A stretch of 64,000 nucleotides of DNA from Flavobacterium sp. ASW18X (GCF_005144745.1 NZ_SWKK01000004.1:310001-374000), one strand, 5' to 3'. Positions 52,645 through 63,552 are shown, numbered from the stretch's first letter. Program-made: numbers and translations. The notes: generated by a model from the letters alone, not told the origin.

Positions 52645-53391
52645 TTAGGTTAGCATACCACCGTCTACGTTCAACACTTGCCCAGTAACATATGCAGATA
52701 AGTCCGAAGCAAAAAACAAACAAGCATTAGCTACATCTTCTGGAGCCCCTCCTCTTTTTAAAGGAATACCATCTCTCCATCCTTGCACCGTTTTTTCATC
52801 TAACTTTTCCGTCATTTCGGTTTCTATAAAACCTGGAGCAATGGCATTACAACGAATGTTTCTAGAACCCAATTCTAACGCCACAGATTTAGTAAAACCA
52901 ATCATTCCTGCTTTAGAAGCCGCATAGTTGGTTTGGCCTGCATTTCCTTTTACCCCAACAACGCTACTCATGTTTATAATAGAACCTTTACGCTGTTTTA
53001 AAAAAGTACGTTGTACCGCTTTTGTCATGTTAAAAACAGATTTAAGGTTTACTTCTATCACCTTGTCAAAATCATCTTCTCCCATACGCATTAACAAGTT
53101 GTCTTTGGTAATACCCGCATTGTTAATCAGAACATCTAAACCTCCAAAATCTGCTAATACATCTGCTACTAGCTTTTCTGCCTCAGTAAAATCTGCCGCA
53201 TTACTCTTATAAGCTTTTGCTTTAACCCCTAAAGCGGTTAATTCTTTTTCTAGTTCCAAAGCTGGGGCTTCGCTAGAACTATACGTAAAGGCAACATTAG
53301 CTCCATGCTTAGCAAAAACTTCTGCAATACCCTTACCAATGCCTCTACTGGCACCAGTAATAATTACATTTTTATCTTGAAGTAATTTCAT
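52645..53391 (-). CDS. fabG: 3-oxoacyl-[acyl-carrier-protein] reductase
   Basis: A 248-residue short-chain dehydrogenase with NADPH loop TGASRGIGKG, NNAG, Ser/Tyr/Lys catalysis with Tyr-Lys in YAASKAG, and the C-terminal GQVLNVDGGMLT typical of FabG. Reduces beta-ketoacyl-ACP in fatty acid synthesis. First gene of a unit with the vWA and SPFH genes. Confidence 0.95.
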   Translation of the reverse strand: MKLLQDKNVIITGASRGIGKGIAEVFAKHGANVAFTYSSSEAPALELEKELTALGVKAKAYKSNAADFTEAEKLVADVLADFGGLDVLINNAGITKDNLLMRMGEDDFDKVIEVNLKSVFNMTKAVQRTFLKQRKGSIINMSSVVGVKGNAGQTNYAASKAGMIGFTKSVALELGSRNIRCNAIAPGFIETEMTEKLDEKTVQGWRDGIPLKRGGAPEDVANACLFFASDLSAYVTGQVLNVDGGMLT

Positions 53392-53429
53392 CTTAATTGT
53401 TTAATAGTTGGAGCGCAAATATATCAAAT

Positions 53430-53455
53430 TAAAAACCCTGTTGAAAAACAGGGCC
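53430..53455 (-). terminator. Terminator after the M16 peptidase gene
   Basis: Minus-strand CCCTGTT / AACAGGG hairpin with a TTTTT tail, 14 bp after the M16 stop. Confidence 0.82.
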
Positions 53456-53468
53456 TTTAAATAAGTTC

Positions 53469-56429
53469 TTAATCTTTTATTGGTGGTGGTGTTTCATAAT
53501 TAAACAGATAATCTACATCCAATTCTTTTACTTTACCTAGTTTTTCTAATGCTTTAACATCCAAGTCGTTCTTATTCCCAACAACAAGTAAAGTATAATC
53601 TGTTTCTGCAATGTTGTCTGTAAAGAAAGTTGCCAAATCATTAAGTTCCATTTGTGCTACTTCGTCATAAATAGCTTTTGCGTTATTTTCTCTAATACCA
53701 CGCTTCTTTAAAGACTCATAATTCCAAAAAATATCTTTGTCTAATACTCTTTCTGCAGCCATTTTATTTAAAGTGGCTTCTTTAGCAGCGTCAAAATTGG
53801 CTTGCACTTCTGGCATTTCTGTCATTAAATCTAACATAGCATCTACTGCCTGGTTTAATTTATTTGCCTGAGTACCAATGTATGCGTAAGTATAGTTAGG
53901 TTCTCCTTTTTTAGACGCTAAACTGTGCGCAGAAAAAGCAGCGTATGCAAGGGATTGAGATTCTCTTATTTCTTGAAAAACAATAGAGGATAATCCAGAA
54001 CCAAAATATGAATTAAACACTTGTGCCTTTGCCATCTGGTTGGCATCAAAAGTGTTTCCTTTTCCTAAGAACACCATTTCTGCCTGGACCATATCATAAT
54101 TGGTAAAGAAAACATTATCTCCTGTGTCTTGTTTACTATACTCTTTTTTAGCAGGATAGGGTTTTAAATCTGTAATCTTATGGTATGCAGCAATGGCCGT
54201 TTTAGCTTCCTCTATATCTTTGCCATAATAAAAGAACCGATGCTTGTATTCTTTTAAGCCTTTTATAAGGTCTACTAATGTCTGAGGTTGCATTTGCTTT
54301 AACTCATTTATGGTATAGATATCTCTGGTTGGGGAATTCTCTCCGTATTGACCATAACTAAATAAGCCATTCCAAAGAATTGCCCCTTTATTAGCCTTGG
54401 TTTCTTCTCTACTTTTAGCAATTTTTAAAACATATTTATCATATGCTTCTTGGTTGGGTACTGCATTAGCCCATAAATCTTCTAAAAGTCGTAAGCCTTC
54501 ACTTAAATTTTCTCTTAGGCCGCTTAAATAGATTACCGTTTGCTCACCCCTTGTGCGTACGCCATAATCTACGCCAAGTTTATAAAATTCCTTACTAATA
54601 TCTTCTGCAGACATTTGGTCTGTTCCTAAATATTCTAAATAGTTAAGTGCGATAGGTAATTGTTTATTATGTTCACTACCCATATCAAAAATGAGATTTA
54701 GTTCCATTAAATCGTTCCTTTCATTGGCGACATACGAAAGCGGCACGTTGTTTACTTCACTATTGGTTATTGCTTTTTCATAATCGATGAAAACTGGCTC
54801 TAATTTTGGCATTTGTACACTATCTAATTGTACAAAGAAATCTGACTTTTTATCACGATTTAATTCAACAGGAGTAATGCCTGGATTTTCTACCTTAACT
54901 ACATTAGAAGGTTCACCTTGTCTTTTATAAACCACTACATAATTGTCTTTATAAAATTCATTAGCAAAAGCAACGAGTTCTTCTTTAGATACCTTTTTCA
55001 TTTTATCTAAAAGTGCTACCCTATCCTTCCAATCTTGAAAATGAACAAAAGATTCAACCAAATCATAAGCTACATTAGAAGCGTCTTCATAGTTTTTCAT
55101 TTTCTGCAATTTTAAATCGTTCACCACTGCATTTGTCAGCCAATCATCAAAATTTCCTTTTTTGACCTCTTCTATCTGGCCTAATAGTAAATCCTTAACT
55201 TCTTCTAAAGTTTGACCAGACTTTGGACTGCCATAAAAGACATGCATTCCATAATCATTCAAAAATTGCGTATAACTACCAGATTGTTGTACTTTTTGAG
55301 CCTTGTTTAAATTCAAATCGATTAAACCCGCGGTAGAATTGCTCAAAATCATATCTATTATCTTAATTTTGATTTCATCCTCTGTACCCATTGCAGGAGT
55401 TCTAAATGCTATGTTTAAACGTTCGGTTTCAGGTCCAAAAACTTCGCGCTCTACAACAGTGGTTAATGGGTCTTCCGTTGGTCTTTCTGGATGGGTTACT
55501 TCTTTATATTCCATTTTACCAAAAGTCTCATTAACCATTTGTATGGTTTTTTCAAAATCCAAATCGCCCACCAATATCACAGCCATATTATTAGGCACAT
55601 AGTACTTGTTATAATAGTCACGAATTGCGACCATTGAAGGATTTTTTAAATGTTCTGAAGTACCTATGGTAGTCTGTTGGCCGTAAGGGTGCTTTGGAAA
55701 AAGTGCATCGTTCATTGCATAGCTAGCTCTTCTAAAATCATTATCCTGACTACGGTTAAACTCCTCATAAACAGCCTCTAATTCGGTATGAAAAATTCTA
55801 AGAACTAACTCGCCAAAACGCTCGCTTTCTAAGGTTAACCATTTTTCTAGTGCATTAGAGGGAATTTTGTTGGTATAGACTGTTTCTTCATGCCATGTCC
55901 ATGCATTGGTTCCTTGCGCTCCGTAAGAGGCTACCATTTTATCATACTCATTCGCTATAGACACGGTAGAAGCTTCATAAGAGACTTGGTCTATTTGCTT
56001 ATAAATTTCCTTTTTCTTTTCTTCATCACTTTCTGCTTTGTGCAATTCGTATAAGTTAGAAATAGAATCTAAAAGTATTTTCTCCGTTTCCCAATCCGAC
56101 GTACCAAATTTAGAAGTTCCTTTAAACATCATATGCTCTAAGTAATGAGCTAGACCTGTATTATCTTTTGGGTCATATACAGAACCGGCCCTTACTGGTA
56201 CAAAGGTTTGTATTTTTGGTTCAGCAGTATTTTTGCTTAAGTAAACCGTAAGACCATTTTCTAGTTTATAGATACGAGTTCCTGTAGGGTCATTACTAAC
56301 AGTAGTGTACGTAAACCCATTAATATCTGTTTGCTGAACTTCCGCAAACCCCTGTTTATCAATGTTTTTTTTGCAAGATTGAAATACCAATAGAAGGACT
56401 AGCATTCCGAAGAAGAAGGTTTTTTTCAT
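53469..56429 (-). CDS. Double-domain M16 zinc metallopeptidase, lipoprotein
   Basis: A 986-residue lipoprotein with lipobox QSC at Cys19. The N-terminal M16 half has the inverted zinc motif HYLEHMMFKG (H-x-x-E-H) and a downstream Glu in LEAVYEEFNRSQDND. The second M16 half lacks the motif, as usual for the non-catalytic half that closes the chamber. It degrades peptides in the periplasm or at the outer membrane. Length is as expected for the two-domain form. Confidence 0.93.
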   Translation of the reverse strand: MKKTFFFGMLVLLLVFQSCKKNIDKQGFAEVQQTDINGFTYTTVSNDPTGTRIYKLENGLTVYLSKNTAEPKIQTFVPVRAGSVYDPKDNTGLAHYLEHMMFKGTSKFGTSDWETEKILLDSISNLYELHKAESDEEKKKEIYKQIDQVSYEASTVSIANEYDKMVASYGAQGTNAWTWHEETVYTNKIPSNALEKWLTLESERFGELVLRIFHTELEAVYEEFNRSQDNDFRRASYAMNDALFPKHPYGQQTTIGTSEHLKNPSMVAIRDYYNKYYVPNNMAVILVGDLDFEKTIQMVNETFGKMEYKEVTHPERPTEDPLTTVVEREVFGPETERLNIAFRTPAMGTEDEIKIKIIDMILSNSTAGLIDLNLNKAQKVQQSGSYTQFLNDYGMHVFYGSPKSGQTLEEVKDLLLGQIEEVKKGNFDDWLTNAVVNDLKLQKMKNYEDASNVAYDLVESFVHFQDWKDRVALLDKMKKVSKEELVAFANEFYKDNYVVVYKRQGEPSNVVKVENPGITPVELNRDKKSDFFVQLDSVQMPKLEPVFIDYEKAITNSEVNNVPLSYVANERNDLMELNLIFDMGSEHNKQLPIALNYLEYLGTDQMSAEDISKEFYKLGVDYGVRTRGEQTVIYLSGLRENLSEGLRLLEDLWANAVPNQEAYDKYVLKIAKSREETKANKGAILWNGLFSYGQYGENSPTRDIYTINELKQMQPQTLVDLIKGLKEYKHRFFYYGKDIEEAKTAIAAYHKITDLKPYPAKKEYSKQDTGDNVFFTNYDMVQAEMVFLGKGNTFDANQMAKAQVFNSYFGSGLSSIVFQEIRESQSLAYAAFSAHSLASKKGEPNYTYAYIGTQANKLNQAVDAMLDLMTEMPEVQANFDAAKEATLNKMAAERVLDKDIFWNYESLKKRGIRENNAKAIYDEVAQMELNDLATFFTDNIAETDYTLLVVGNKNDLDVKALEKLGKVKELDVDYLFNYETPPPIKD

Positions 56430-56450
56430 AATAGTGATGTAATGATTGAT

Positions 56451-56487
56451 ATAAAAAAAGCCGTTAGGTTACTCCTAACGGCTTTAA
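56451..56487 (-). terminator. Terminator of sucD
   Basis: Minus-strand stem AAAGCCGTTAGG / CCTAACGGCTTT ending in seven T. Confidence 0.9.
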
Positions 56488-56514
56488 AGTACTTATATAA
56501 CTGTTGTTGAGCAA

Positions 56515-57387
56515 TTAACTTACAACTTCTTTAACTTTTACTCCAATCTCTGCAGGACTGTCTACCACATGGATTCCACATTCACTCATAATGCGCTTTT
56601 TAGCTTGAGCAGTATCATCGCTACCGCCAACTATAGCACCGGCATGCCCCATGGTTCTACCTGCAGGAGCTGTCTCACCAGCAATAAAGCCAACTACGGG
56701 TTTATCACTGCCACTTTCTTTATACCATCTAGCAGCTTCAGCTTCTAACTGACCACCAATTTCGCCTATCATCACAACACAAGTAGTTTCTGGGTCATTT
56801 ACCAATAATTCTAAAGCTTCTTTAGTAGTAGTCCCAATAATTGGGTCGCCCCCAATACCAATAGCTGTAGAGATACCTAATCCTTGACGCACCACTTGGT
56901 CAGAAGCTTCATATGTTAACGTTCCAGACTTAGAAACAATACCTACGCCTCCTTTTTTAAATACAAAACCTGGCATAATACCGACTTTTGCTTCTTCTGG
57001 AGTTATTACTCCTGGACAGTTAGGACCAACTAATCTACATCCTTTATTTTTGATGTAATTATTAGCTTTAACCATATCTGCTACAGGTATACCTTCTGTA
57101 ATAGTTATAATTACTTTTATACCTGCATCAGCAGCTTCCATAATAGCATCAGCAGCAAATGCTGGCGGCACAAAAATAATTGTAGTATCTGCACCAACTT
57201 TTTCTACTGCTTCTGATACAGTATTAAAAACAGGTTTTCCCAAATGTTCTTGACCTCCTTTACCTGGAGTAACACCACCAACAATGTTGGTTCCGTATTC
57301 AATCATTTGCTCTGCATGAAAAGTTCCTTCACTTCCTGTGAAGCCCTGTACAATTATTTTTGAGTCTTTGTTGACTAATACGCTCAT
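56515..57387 (-). CDS. sucD: Succinate-CoA ligase, alpha subunit
   Basis: A 290-residue subunit with CoA-binding Rossmann start [39 protein letters not shown] and the phosphohistidine loop [10 protein letters not shown]. Catalyses the substrate-level phosphorylation step of the citric acid cycle. The beta subunit (sucC) is not in the window, which is common in this phylum. Confidence 0.96.
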   Translation of the reverse strand: MSVLVNKDSKIIVQGFTGSEGTFHAEQMIEYGTNIVGGVTPGKGGQEHLGKPVFNTVSEAVEKVGADTTIIFVPPAFAADAIMEAADAGIKVIITITEGIPVADMVKANNYIKNKGCRLVGPNCPGVITPEEAKVGIMPGFVFKKGGVGIVSKSGTLTYEASDQVVRQGLGISTAIGIGGDPIIGTTTKEALELLVNDPETTCVVMIGEIGGQLEAEAARWYKESGSDKPVVGFIAGETAPAGRTMGHAGAIVGGSDDTAQAKKRIMSECGIHVVDSPAEIGVKVKEVVS

Positions 57388-57450
57388 AGTATCTTGTTTG
57401 TAAGTTGAACAAAAATATGCTATTCACTAAGAATATTAAAACCTAGCTTT

Positions 57451-58386
57451 TTAAATGTTGTTTAATTTTTCAATTATTCTGGGAATTTGCTTTACGTGTG
57501 CCAATTGTTTAAGACGTTCCCTCGCCTCTTCTGCAGGACTTCCAAAGTAGGTTTTACCACCTTCTAAAGATTTAGATATCCCTGCTTGGGCAAGAATTAC
57601 TGATTTTTTACCTATAGTAATACCACTAATAATCCCAACTTGACCCCAGATTGTTACTTCGTCTTCTACCACTACACAGCCGGCAATACCACATTGAGAA
57701 GCAATAAGGCACTTTTTGCCAATGACGGTATCGTGTCCTATTTGTATTTGATTGTCTAGCTTAGTGCCCTCTTTAATTGTAGTATCTCCGGTAACTCCTC
57801 TATCAATAGTACATCCTGCACCGATATCTACATTATTCTCTATAATAACCCTACCTCCTGATATTAATTTATCAAAGCCCTCAGGTCTATTTTTATAATA
57901 AAAAGCATCGGCTCCTAAAACGGTACCAGAATGGATTATAACATGATCACCAATAATACTACCGTCATAAATAGTAACGTTAGCGTGAATAACGCTATTC
58001 TTTCCTATTACTACATTATTGCCGATAAAAGCATTGGGTTGTATTACCGTACCTTCTCCAATTACTGCAGAGTCAGAAATAACAGCTTTTGCTGCCACAA
58101 AAGGATTAAAGTGATTGGTAAGTTTGTTAAAATCTCTAAACGGATCATCAGAAAGTAACAAGGCTTTACCCGGCGGACAATCTACCTTTTTGTTTATAAG
58201 AATCGTAGTGGCCTTAGACTCTAAGGCTTTATCATAATACTTAGGATGATCTACAAAAACAATGTCTCCAGGTTCTACTACATGAATTTCGTTCATACCT
58301 AAAACCTGGAATTCTGGAGCACCAACAAATTCGGTTCCGATTAAAGCAGCAATTTCTTGCAATTGATACGGTTTAGGAAACTTCAT
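57451..58386 (-). CDS. Second LpxD-like acyltransferase
   Basis: A 311-residue left-handed beta-helix protein with the LpxD N-terminal domain (ALIGTEFVGAPE) and hexapeptide coils including LGADAFYYKNRPEGF and the IQIGHDTVIG loop. The active His is present in GHDT. It is shorter than LpxD (338 aa) further up the operon. Such duplicates sit beside efp and sucD in many Bacteroidota; whether it is an active lipid A acyltransferase with another chain length or a different enzyme is not known. Confidence 0.85.
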   Translation of the reverse strand: MKFPKPYQLQEIAALIGTEFVGAPEFQVLGMNEIHVVEPGDIVFVDHPKYYDKALESKATTILINKKVDCPPGKALLLSDDPFRDFNKLTNHFNPFVAAKAVISDSAVIGEGTVIQPNAFIGNNVVIGKNSVIHANVTIYDGSIIGDHVIIHSGTVLGADAFYYKNRPEGFDKLISGGRVIIENNVDIGAGCTIDRGVTGDTTIKEGTKLDNQIQIGHDTVIGKKCLIASQCGIAGCVVVEDEVTIWGQVGIISGITIGKKSVILAQAGISKSLEGGKTYFGSPAEEARERLKQLAHVKQIPRIIEKLNNI

Positions 58387-58391
58387 GCTTA

Positions 58392-58955
58392 TTATTTAGC
58401 ACGTTCCATATACGCACCCTTTTCTGTATCTACCTTAATCTTATCACCCTCATTAATAAACAATGGCACATTTATACGCGCTCCTGTTTCTACAGTTGCG
58501 GGCTTAGTAGCATTAGTTGCTGTATTCCCTTTCACCCCTGGTTCTGTGTGTGTTACTTCTAAAATTACACTAGCAGGCATATCTACAGATAATGGCATTT
58601 GATCTTCTGCATTAAAAATAATAGTCACCACTTCTCCTTCCTTTAAAAGTTCTGGTGTATCTAAATTATCTTTTTGCAGTGCAATCTGATTGTAATCATC
58701 CGTATTCATAAAATGGAACGTATCCCCTTCTGGGTATAAAAATTGATAGGAACGCGTTTCTACCCTAACATCTTCTATTTTATGACCAGAAGAAAATGTA
58801 TTGTCTATAACCTTACCAGAAGTAACGCTTTTTAATTTAGTTCTTACAAACGCTGGACCTTTACCTGGTTTGACATGTAAAAACTCTATAATTTTATAAA
58901 TATCATTGTTGTAACGGATACATAATCCTTTTCTAATGTCTGATGTACTTGCCAT
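58392..58955 (-). CDS. efp: Elongation factor P
   Basis: A 187-residue three-domain factor that relieves ribosome stalling at polyproline. The tip loop is HVKPGKGPAF with Lys32 at the place of modification. Domain III ends with GAYMERAK. Standard length. Embedded in the lipid A gene cluster, 6 nt after lpxA. Confidence 0.96.
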   Translation of the reverse strand: MASTSDIRKGLCIRYNNDIYKIIEFLHVKPGKGPAFVRTKLKSVTSGKVIDNTFSSGHKIEDVRVETRSYQFLYPEGDTFHFMNTDDYNQIALQKDNLDTPELLKEGEVVTIIFNAEDQMPLSVDMPASVILEVTHTEPGVKGNTATNATKPATVETGARINVPLFINEGDKIKVDTEKGAYMERAK

Positions 58956-58961
58956 AGTAAA

Positions 58962-59747
58962 TTAATTATTGCTAAAATAACCTTTCATAATTCCTCGTTG
59001 GGAATCACGAATAAATTGAAGTATTTCATCTCGCTCTGGAGTAGCCTCCATCTCTGCTTCTATAATTTCTGCAGCTTGCGAGTTGTTATAATTTTTTTGA
59101 TATAGAAATCTATAAATATTCTGAATTTCTCTAATCTTCGCCGCATCGAACCCTCTTCTTCGTAGTCCGATAGAGTTTATACCTACATAAGATAGAGGTT
59201 CACGAGCCGCTTTTACAAAAGGAGGTACGTCTTTACGCACCAAAGAACCACCCGTTACAAAAGCATGCTGCCCTACAGATACAAACTGATGTACTGCCAC
59301 CATACCTGCCAAAACAACATTATCTCCAATGGTTACATGACCTGCTAAAGTGGAATTGTTACTAAAAATACAACCATTACCAACAAAACAATCATGAGCC
59401 ACATGGCTATACGCCATGATAAGACAATTGTTTCCAATGACCGTTTTCATGCGGTCACTCGTACCTTTATTTATGGTAACACACTCTCTAATGGTTGTAT
59501 TGTCTCCAATAATAACCGTAGTTTCTTCACCTTGATATTTTAAGTCTTGGGGCATTGCAGATATTACCGAGCCAGGGAAAATATTACAATTTTTACCAAT
59601 TCTGGCGCCTTCCATAATGGTTACATTAGAACCTATCCAAGAGCCCTCTCCAATAGTAACATTATTATGTATGGTGGTAAATGGTTCTATAACCACATTT
59701 TTGGCAATTTTTGCCCCTGGATGAACATATGCTAATGGCTGATTCAT
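58962..59747 (-). CDS. lpxA: UDP-N-acetylglucosamine acyltransferase
   Basis: A 261-residue trimeric left-handed beta-helix enzyme: IEPFTTIHNNVTIG coils, YSHVAHDCFVGN with the catalytic His, LAGHVTIGDNVVLAG and GINSIGLRRRGF in the C-terminal helical part. First step of lipid A synthesis. Confidence 0.96.
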   Translation of the reverse strand: MNQPLAYVHPGAKIAKNVVIEPFTTIHNNVTIGEGSWIGSNVTIMEGARIGKNCNIFPGSVISAMPQDLKYQGEETTVIIGDNTTIRECVTINKGTSDRMKTVIGNNCLIMAYSHVAHDCFVGNGCIFSNNSTLAGHVTIGDNVVLAGMVAVHQFVSVGQHAFVTGGSLVRKDVPPFVKAAREPLSYVGINSIGLRRRGFDAAKIREIQNIYRFLYQKNYNNSQAAEIIEAEMEATPERDEILQFIRDSQRGIMKGYFSNN

Positions 59748-59750
59748 TTC

Positions 59751-61157
59751 TTAGTTTCCTTTAGTTTTTACAATCTGTGCCATTAGTTCCGCTTCTGATA
59801 CCAAACGACCGTTAGCGTATGCATACGCTTGCATATGACAAATTCCTCTGCGTATAGGCGATATTAAATCGCACTTAAAAATCAATGTATCTCCCGGTAG
59901 CACTTGTTGTTTAAACTTCACCTTGTCTATCTTCATAAAAAAGGTCAAGTAATTTTCTGGGTCAGGAACAGTACTTAAAACCAAGATACCCCCTGTTTGC
60001 GCCATGGCCTCTACCTGTAATACACCAGGCATAACAGGTGCTCCAGGAAAATGACCAACAAAAAAAGGTTCGTTCATGGTAACGTTTTTAACACCAATCA
60101 CATGCTTATCAGAAAGCTCCAATATTTTATCTACCAATAAAAATGGTGGTCTATGAGGCAGCATTTCCATAATTTGATTTACATCCTTAACGGGTTTAGC
60201 ATGTAAATCCACATCTGGAACGTTATTCCTACGTTCTTGCTTGATTATTTTTTGAAGTTTTTTTGCAAATTGGGTATTCACAAAATGCCCAGGCTTATTG
60301 GCTATAACTTTACCTCTGATAGGCGTTCCAATTAAAGCCAAATCGCCAATAACATCTAATAATTTGTGTCTTGCAGCTTCATTTGGTTGATGTAACGTAA
60401 GATTATCTAAAATACCATTAGGTTTTACAGATAGCTTTTCTTTATTAAAAGCCTTTTCAAGCTTTTTCATGGTAGCTTCAGAAATTTCCTTATCTACATA
60501 AACAATGGCATTGTTTAAATCGCCCCCTTTGATAAGTCCATGCTCTAAAAGTGCCTCTAACTCATGTAAAAAACTAAAAGTACGCGCGTAAGAAATTTCA
60601 TCCTTAAAATCTGACATGCGCTCCAAAGTAGCATTTTGTGTGCCTAATACCTTAGTGCCAAAATCGACCATAGTGGTTATTTGGTAGGTATCAGAAGGTA
60701 TTATCGTGATTTCACTGCCCGTATTTTCATCGCGATAGCTAATCACATTTTTAACTACATACTCTTCTTTCTCTGCTTCTTGCGCTACAATACCTGCCTT
60801 TTCTATGGCTTCTACAAAATATTTAGAAGAACCATCCATAATAGGAGGCTCTGGTGCATTTAACTCTATTAATACATTATCTATACCTAAACCAACTAGC
60901 GCCGCTAAAACGTGTTCAGAAGTCTGTATCATTACCCCTCTCTTTTCCAGATTGGTGCCTCTTTGAGTATTAACCACATAACTAGCGTCAGCTTCAATTA
61001 TTGGTTCACCCTCTAAGTCCACCCTCTTAAACGCATAACCATGATTTGGTTCCGCTGGTAAAAAGGTCATAGTCACATCTTGGCCTGTATGCAACCCAAC
61101 GCCTGTTAGGGTAATAGATTTTGCTATTGTTTTTTGATTTGTTTTTATGACTTCCAT
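59751..61157 (-). CDS. lpxC: Fused LpxC deacetylase / FabZ dehydratase
   Basis: A 468-residue fusion typical of Bacteroidota. LpxC (1 to about 310): TGVGLHTGQ, the zinc His in TSEHVLAALVGLGIDN and HKLLDVIGDLALIG. FabZ (about 320-468): NQIMEMLPHRPPFLLVDKI, with the catalytic His and VGHFPGAPVMPGVLQVEAMAQ. The first part commits UDP-acyl-GlcNAc to lipid A and the second dehydrates beta-hydroxyacyl-ACP. Confidence 0.96.
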   Translation of the reverse strand: MEVIKTNQKTIAKSITLTGVGLHTGQDVTMTFLPAEPNHGYAFKRVDLEGEPIIEADASYVVNTQRGTNLEKRGVMIQTSEHVLAALVGLGIDNVLIELNAPEPPIMDGSSKYFVEAIEKAGIVAQEAEKEEYVVKNVISYRDENTGSEITIIPSDTYQITTMVDFGTKVLGTQNATLERMSDFKDEISYARTFSFLHELEALLEHGLIKGGDLNNAIVYVDKEISEATMKKLEKAFNKEKLSVKPNGILDNLTLHQPNEAARHKLLDVIGDLALIGTPIRGKVIANKPGHFVNTQFAKKLQKIIKQERRNNVPDVDLHAKPVKDVNQIMEMLPHRPPFLLVDKILELSDKHVIGVKNVTMNEPFFVGHFPGAPVMPGVLQVEAMAQTGGILVLSTVPDPENYLTFFMKIDKVKFKQQVLPGDTLIFKCDLISPIRRGICHMQAYAYANGRLVSEAELMAQIVKTKGN

Positions 61158-61159
61158 GG

Positions 61160-62176
61160 TCAGCTTTTCTTTTCTAATTCAGAAATTTTATTGACTATTT
61201 TAGGTAAGTTCTTAAAATGAACGTAAGATTTATTATAATCTCCGTAGTTTAATGCAGGAGAACCTTGTAAAACTTCATCATCTTTAACATTACGCCCGAT
61301 ACCAGATTGTGCTTGTATCTTAACGCGGTCACCTATAGTAATATGCCCAACTATACCTACCTGCCCACCAATTAGGCAATGTTTACCAATTTTAGTAGAC
61401 CCAGCAATACCTGTTTGCGCAGCAATAGCGGTATGTTCACCAATCTCTACATTATGCGCTATCTGTATCTGATTGTCTAGTTTTACTCCTTTTCTAAGTA
61501 TAGTAGACCCTAAAGTGGCTCTATCAATTGTAGTACCAGCTCCTACATCTACATTATCTTCTAAAATTACATTTCCCGTTTGTGGCACCTTATTATATTC
61601 TCCTTTTTCATTAGGAGTAAATCCAAAACCATCTGCCCCAATAATAGCCCCACTATGTACCACGCAATTGTTACCAACAACGCAGTCTGACTGAATTTTA
61701 GCACCAGCAAATATGCTTGTGTTGTCTCCAATAACAACATTATCACCAATAAAGGCATTAGGGTAAATCTTTACATTAGTTCCTAGCGTTACATTCTCTC
61801 CAATGTAAGCAAAGGCACCAACATACAATTGTGCTCCAAAGGTGGCGCTTTCAGCTATAAAAGAGGGTTGCTCTACACCTATTTTGTTATTTTTTACCTG
61901 ATTGTAATATTCAAGTAATTTAGAAAAGCTAGTGTATGCATCTTCTACCTTAATAAGCGTGGTATCTATTGCCTGTTCTGGCTCAAAATCCTTATTTACT
62001 ATGGTAATTGAAGCTTTAGTAGTGTAGATAAAGTGTGTATACTTAGGATTAGCCAAAAACGTTAACGAGCCAATTTCCCCTTCTTCTATTTTAGAAAGTT
62101 TATGAACGGCTATTTCCGGATTTCCATGAACCTCACCATCTAATATCCCGGCAATTTGAGTAGCTGTAAATTTCAT
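61160..62176 (-). CDS. lpxD: UDP-3-O-acylglucosamine N-acyltransferase
   Basis: A 338-residue enzyme with the LpxD uridine-binding N-terminal domain ([17 protein letters not shown]), hexapeptide beta-helix coils and [20 protein letters not shown] with the catalytic His. The C-terminal helix is [15 protein letters not shown]. Third step of lipid A synthesis. First of the tightly spaced lpx genes, 24 bp after the HD gene. Confidence 0.96.
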   Translation of the reverse strand: MKFTATQIAGILDGEVHGNPEIAVHKLSKIEEGEIGSLTFLANPKYTHFIYTTKASITIVNKDFEPEQAIDTTLIKVEDAYTSFSKLLEYYNQVKNNKIGVEQPSFIAESATFGAQLYVGAFAYIGENVTLGTNVKIYPNAFIGDNVVIGDNTSIFAGAKIQSDCVVGNNCVVHSGAIIGADGFGFTPNEKGEYNKVPQTGNVILEDNVDVGAGTTIDRATLGSTILRKGVKLDNQIQIAHNVEIGEHTAIAAQTGIAGSTKIGKHCLIGGQVGIVGHITIGDRVKIQAQSGIGRNVKDDEVLQGSPALNYGDYNKSYVHFKNLPKIVNKISELEKKS

Positions 62177-62199
62177 TGGCGCAAAAGTAAGAAAATTTG

Positions 62200-63426
62200 T
62201 TAAACGCTTGCTTTGGGGTAACAGGCATAATATTTTACCACACGCTCAGACAGGGCTTTTAAATTTAGATGGTCTGATGCTCTTGCAACATCAATAAGCT
62301 TACCATTTTTAGCTAAAATCATGATGTTCTGATCATCAGCGTCATAGGCCTGATTGCTAATTTCCCCTTTGAAAACTAAATAATCTACTTCTGTATCATT
62401 TAAACCAAAACTCTTTTTGTATTCTTCCCTTTTTTGTTGAAACTTTTCTTCATTGAGAGGCTTTTTCTTCAACTTAATCTTTAACAAATTCCGATTTAGA
62501 ATGATTTTTGACAATTCTGACAACACAAAATCGGGATGAAACTGCCACGACTTTAATGCAGAAAGTACATCTACATCATCCAATCTAGAAAAATACTCTA
62601 GAGCTGTAGCGTCCATATCAGTAGTAGATTTTCGTTCCATAAAATACATTAATACGGGTGAAGCATGTAGTTCAACTCCTTTATTATAAAGTTCTCTACC
62701 CCGTTGTATCACTCTAACCAATAGCTGTTCTGCCACTAAACTCGTTTTGTGTAAATAGGCTTGCCAATACATAAAACGCCTAGCCATTAAAAATTTTTCT
62801 ACAGAATACAAACCCTTTTCTTCTACGACCAACTCATTTTGCTTAACGTTGAGCATCGTGATTAAACGTTCAGAACTAATATTACCTTCTGTTACTCCGG
62901 TATAGAAACTATCCCTTCGCAAATAATCCAAACGATCCATATCTAGTTGACTAGACACAAGCTGATTTAGAAATTTCTTTGGATGCTTTTTCTTAAAAAT
63001 TGTAATGGCCATATCTAGCGCACCCTCAAATTCATCATTTAACTGTTCCATCAATTTTAAAGACAACTCTTCATGATGCAATCCTAAAACCAAATGATGT
63101 TCTAAGGCATGGCTAAAAGGTCCATGACCTATATCATGCAATAATATGGCACATAAGAGACCATTTTCCTCTTCTTCCGTAATAGGCACTTGTTTAAAAC
63201 GTAATATTTCTACTGCTTTACGCATTAAATGCATACAACCTAACGCATGATGAAACCGGGTGTGGTGGGCTCCGGGATACACTAAATAAGATAACCCCAT
63301 CTGACTAATACGGCGTAGTCGCTGAAAGTAAGGGTGTGCAATTAAATTAAAAATGAGTTCGTTTGGGGTGCTGATAAACCCATAAATAGGGTCGTTGAAT
63401 ATCTTAAGCTTGTTGGTCTGTGCCAA
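62200..63426 (-). CDS. HD-domain phosphohydrolase
   Basis: A 408-residue protein with a metal-dependent HD domain: [37 protein letters not shown] (His-Asp pair) and [15 protein letters not shown]. Similar to dGTPase-like HD proteins; the substrate is not proven. The start is taken as TTG at 63426 ([13 protein letters not shown]), because a perfect TATCTTTG -7 box lies at 63446-63453, inside the extension that an upstream GTG at 63459 would require. Confidence 0.85.
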   Translation of the reverse strand: MAQTNKLKIFNDPIYGFISTPNELIFNLIAHPYFQRLRRISQMGLSYLVYPGAHHTRFHHALGCMHLMRKAVEILRFKQVPITEEEENGLLCAILLHDIGHGPFSHALEHHLVLGLHHEELSLKLMEQLNDEFEGALDMAITIFKKKHPKKFLNQLVSSQLDMDRLDYLRRDSFYTGVTEGNISSERLITMLNVKQNELVVEEKGLYSVEKFLMARRFMYWQAYLHKTSLVAEQLLVRVIQRGRELYNKGVELHASPVLMYFMERKSTTDMDATALEYFSRLDDVDVLSALKSWQFHPDFVLSELSKIILNRNLLKIKLKKKPLNEEKFQQKREEYKKSFGLNDTEVDYLVFKGEISNQAYDADDQNIMILAKNGKLIDVARASDHLNLKALSERVVKYYACYPKASV

Positions 63427-63445
63427 GGTTTTTATTTTTAAATTG

Positions 63446-63453
63446 CAAAGATA
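63446..63453 (-). promoter_or_regulatory. -7 box of the HD/lipid A cluster
   Basis: Minus-strand TATCTTTG, a perfect TAnnTTTG, 20 bp upstream of the TTG start at 63426. No clear TTG -33 box. Confidence 0.6.
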
Positions 63454-63552
63454 AGGCACTGTATTTATAAATCTTTATTTCTTTGCAATCTAGCCTTGCC
63501 AAACACCAAAAACGAAACAATTTGTATTAATTAGACACTTAAGGCGCTATAA

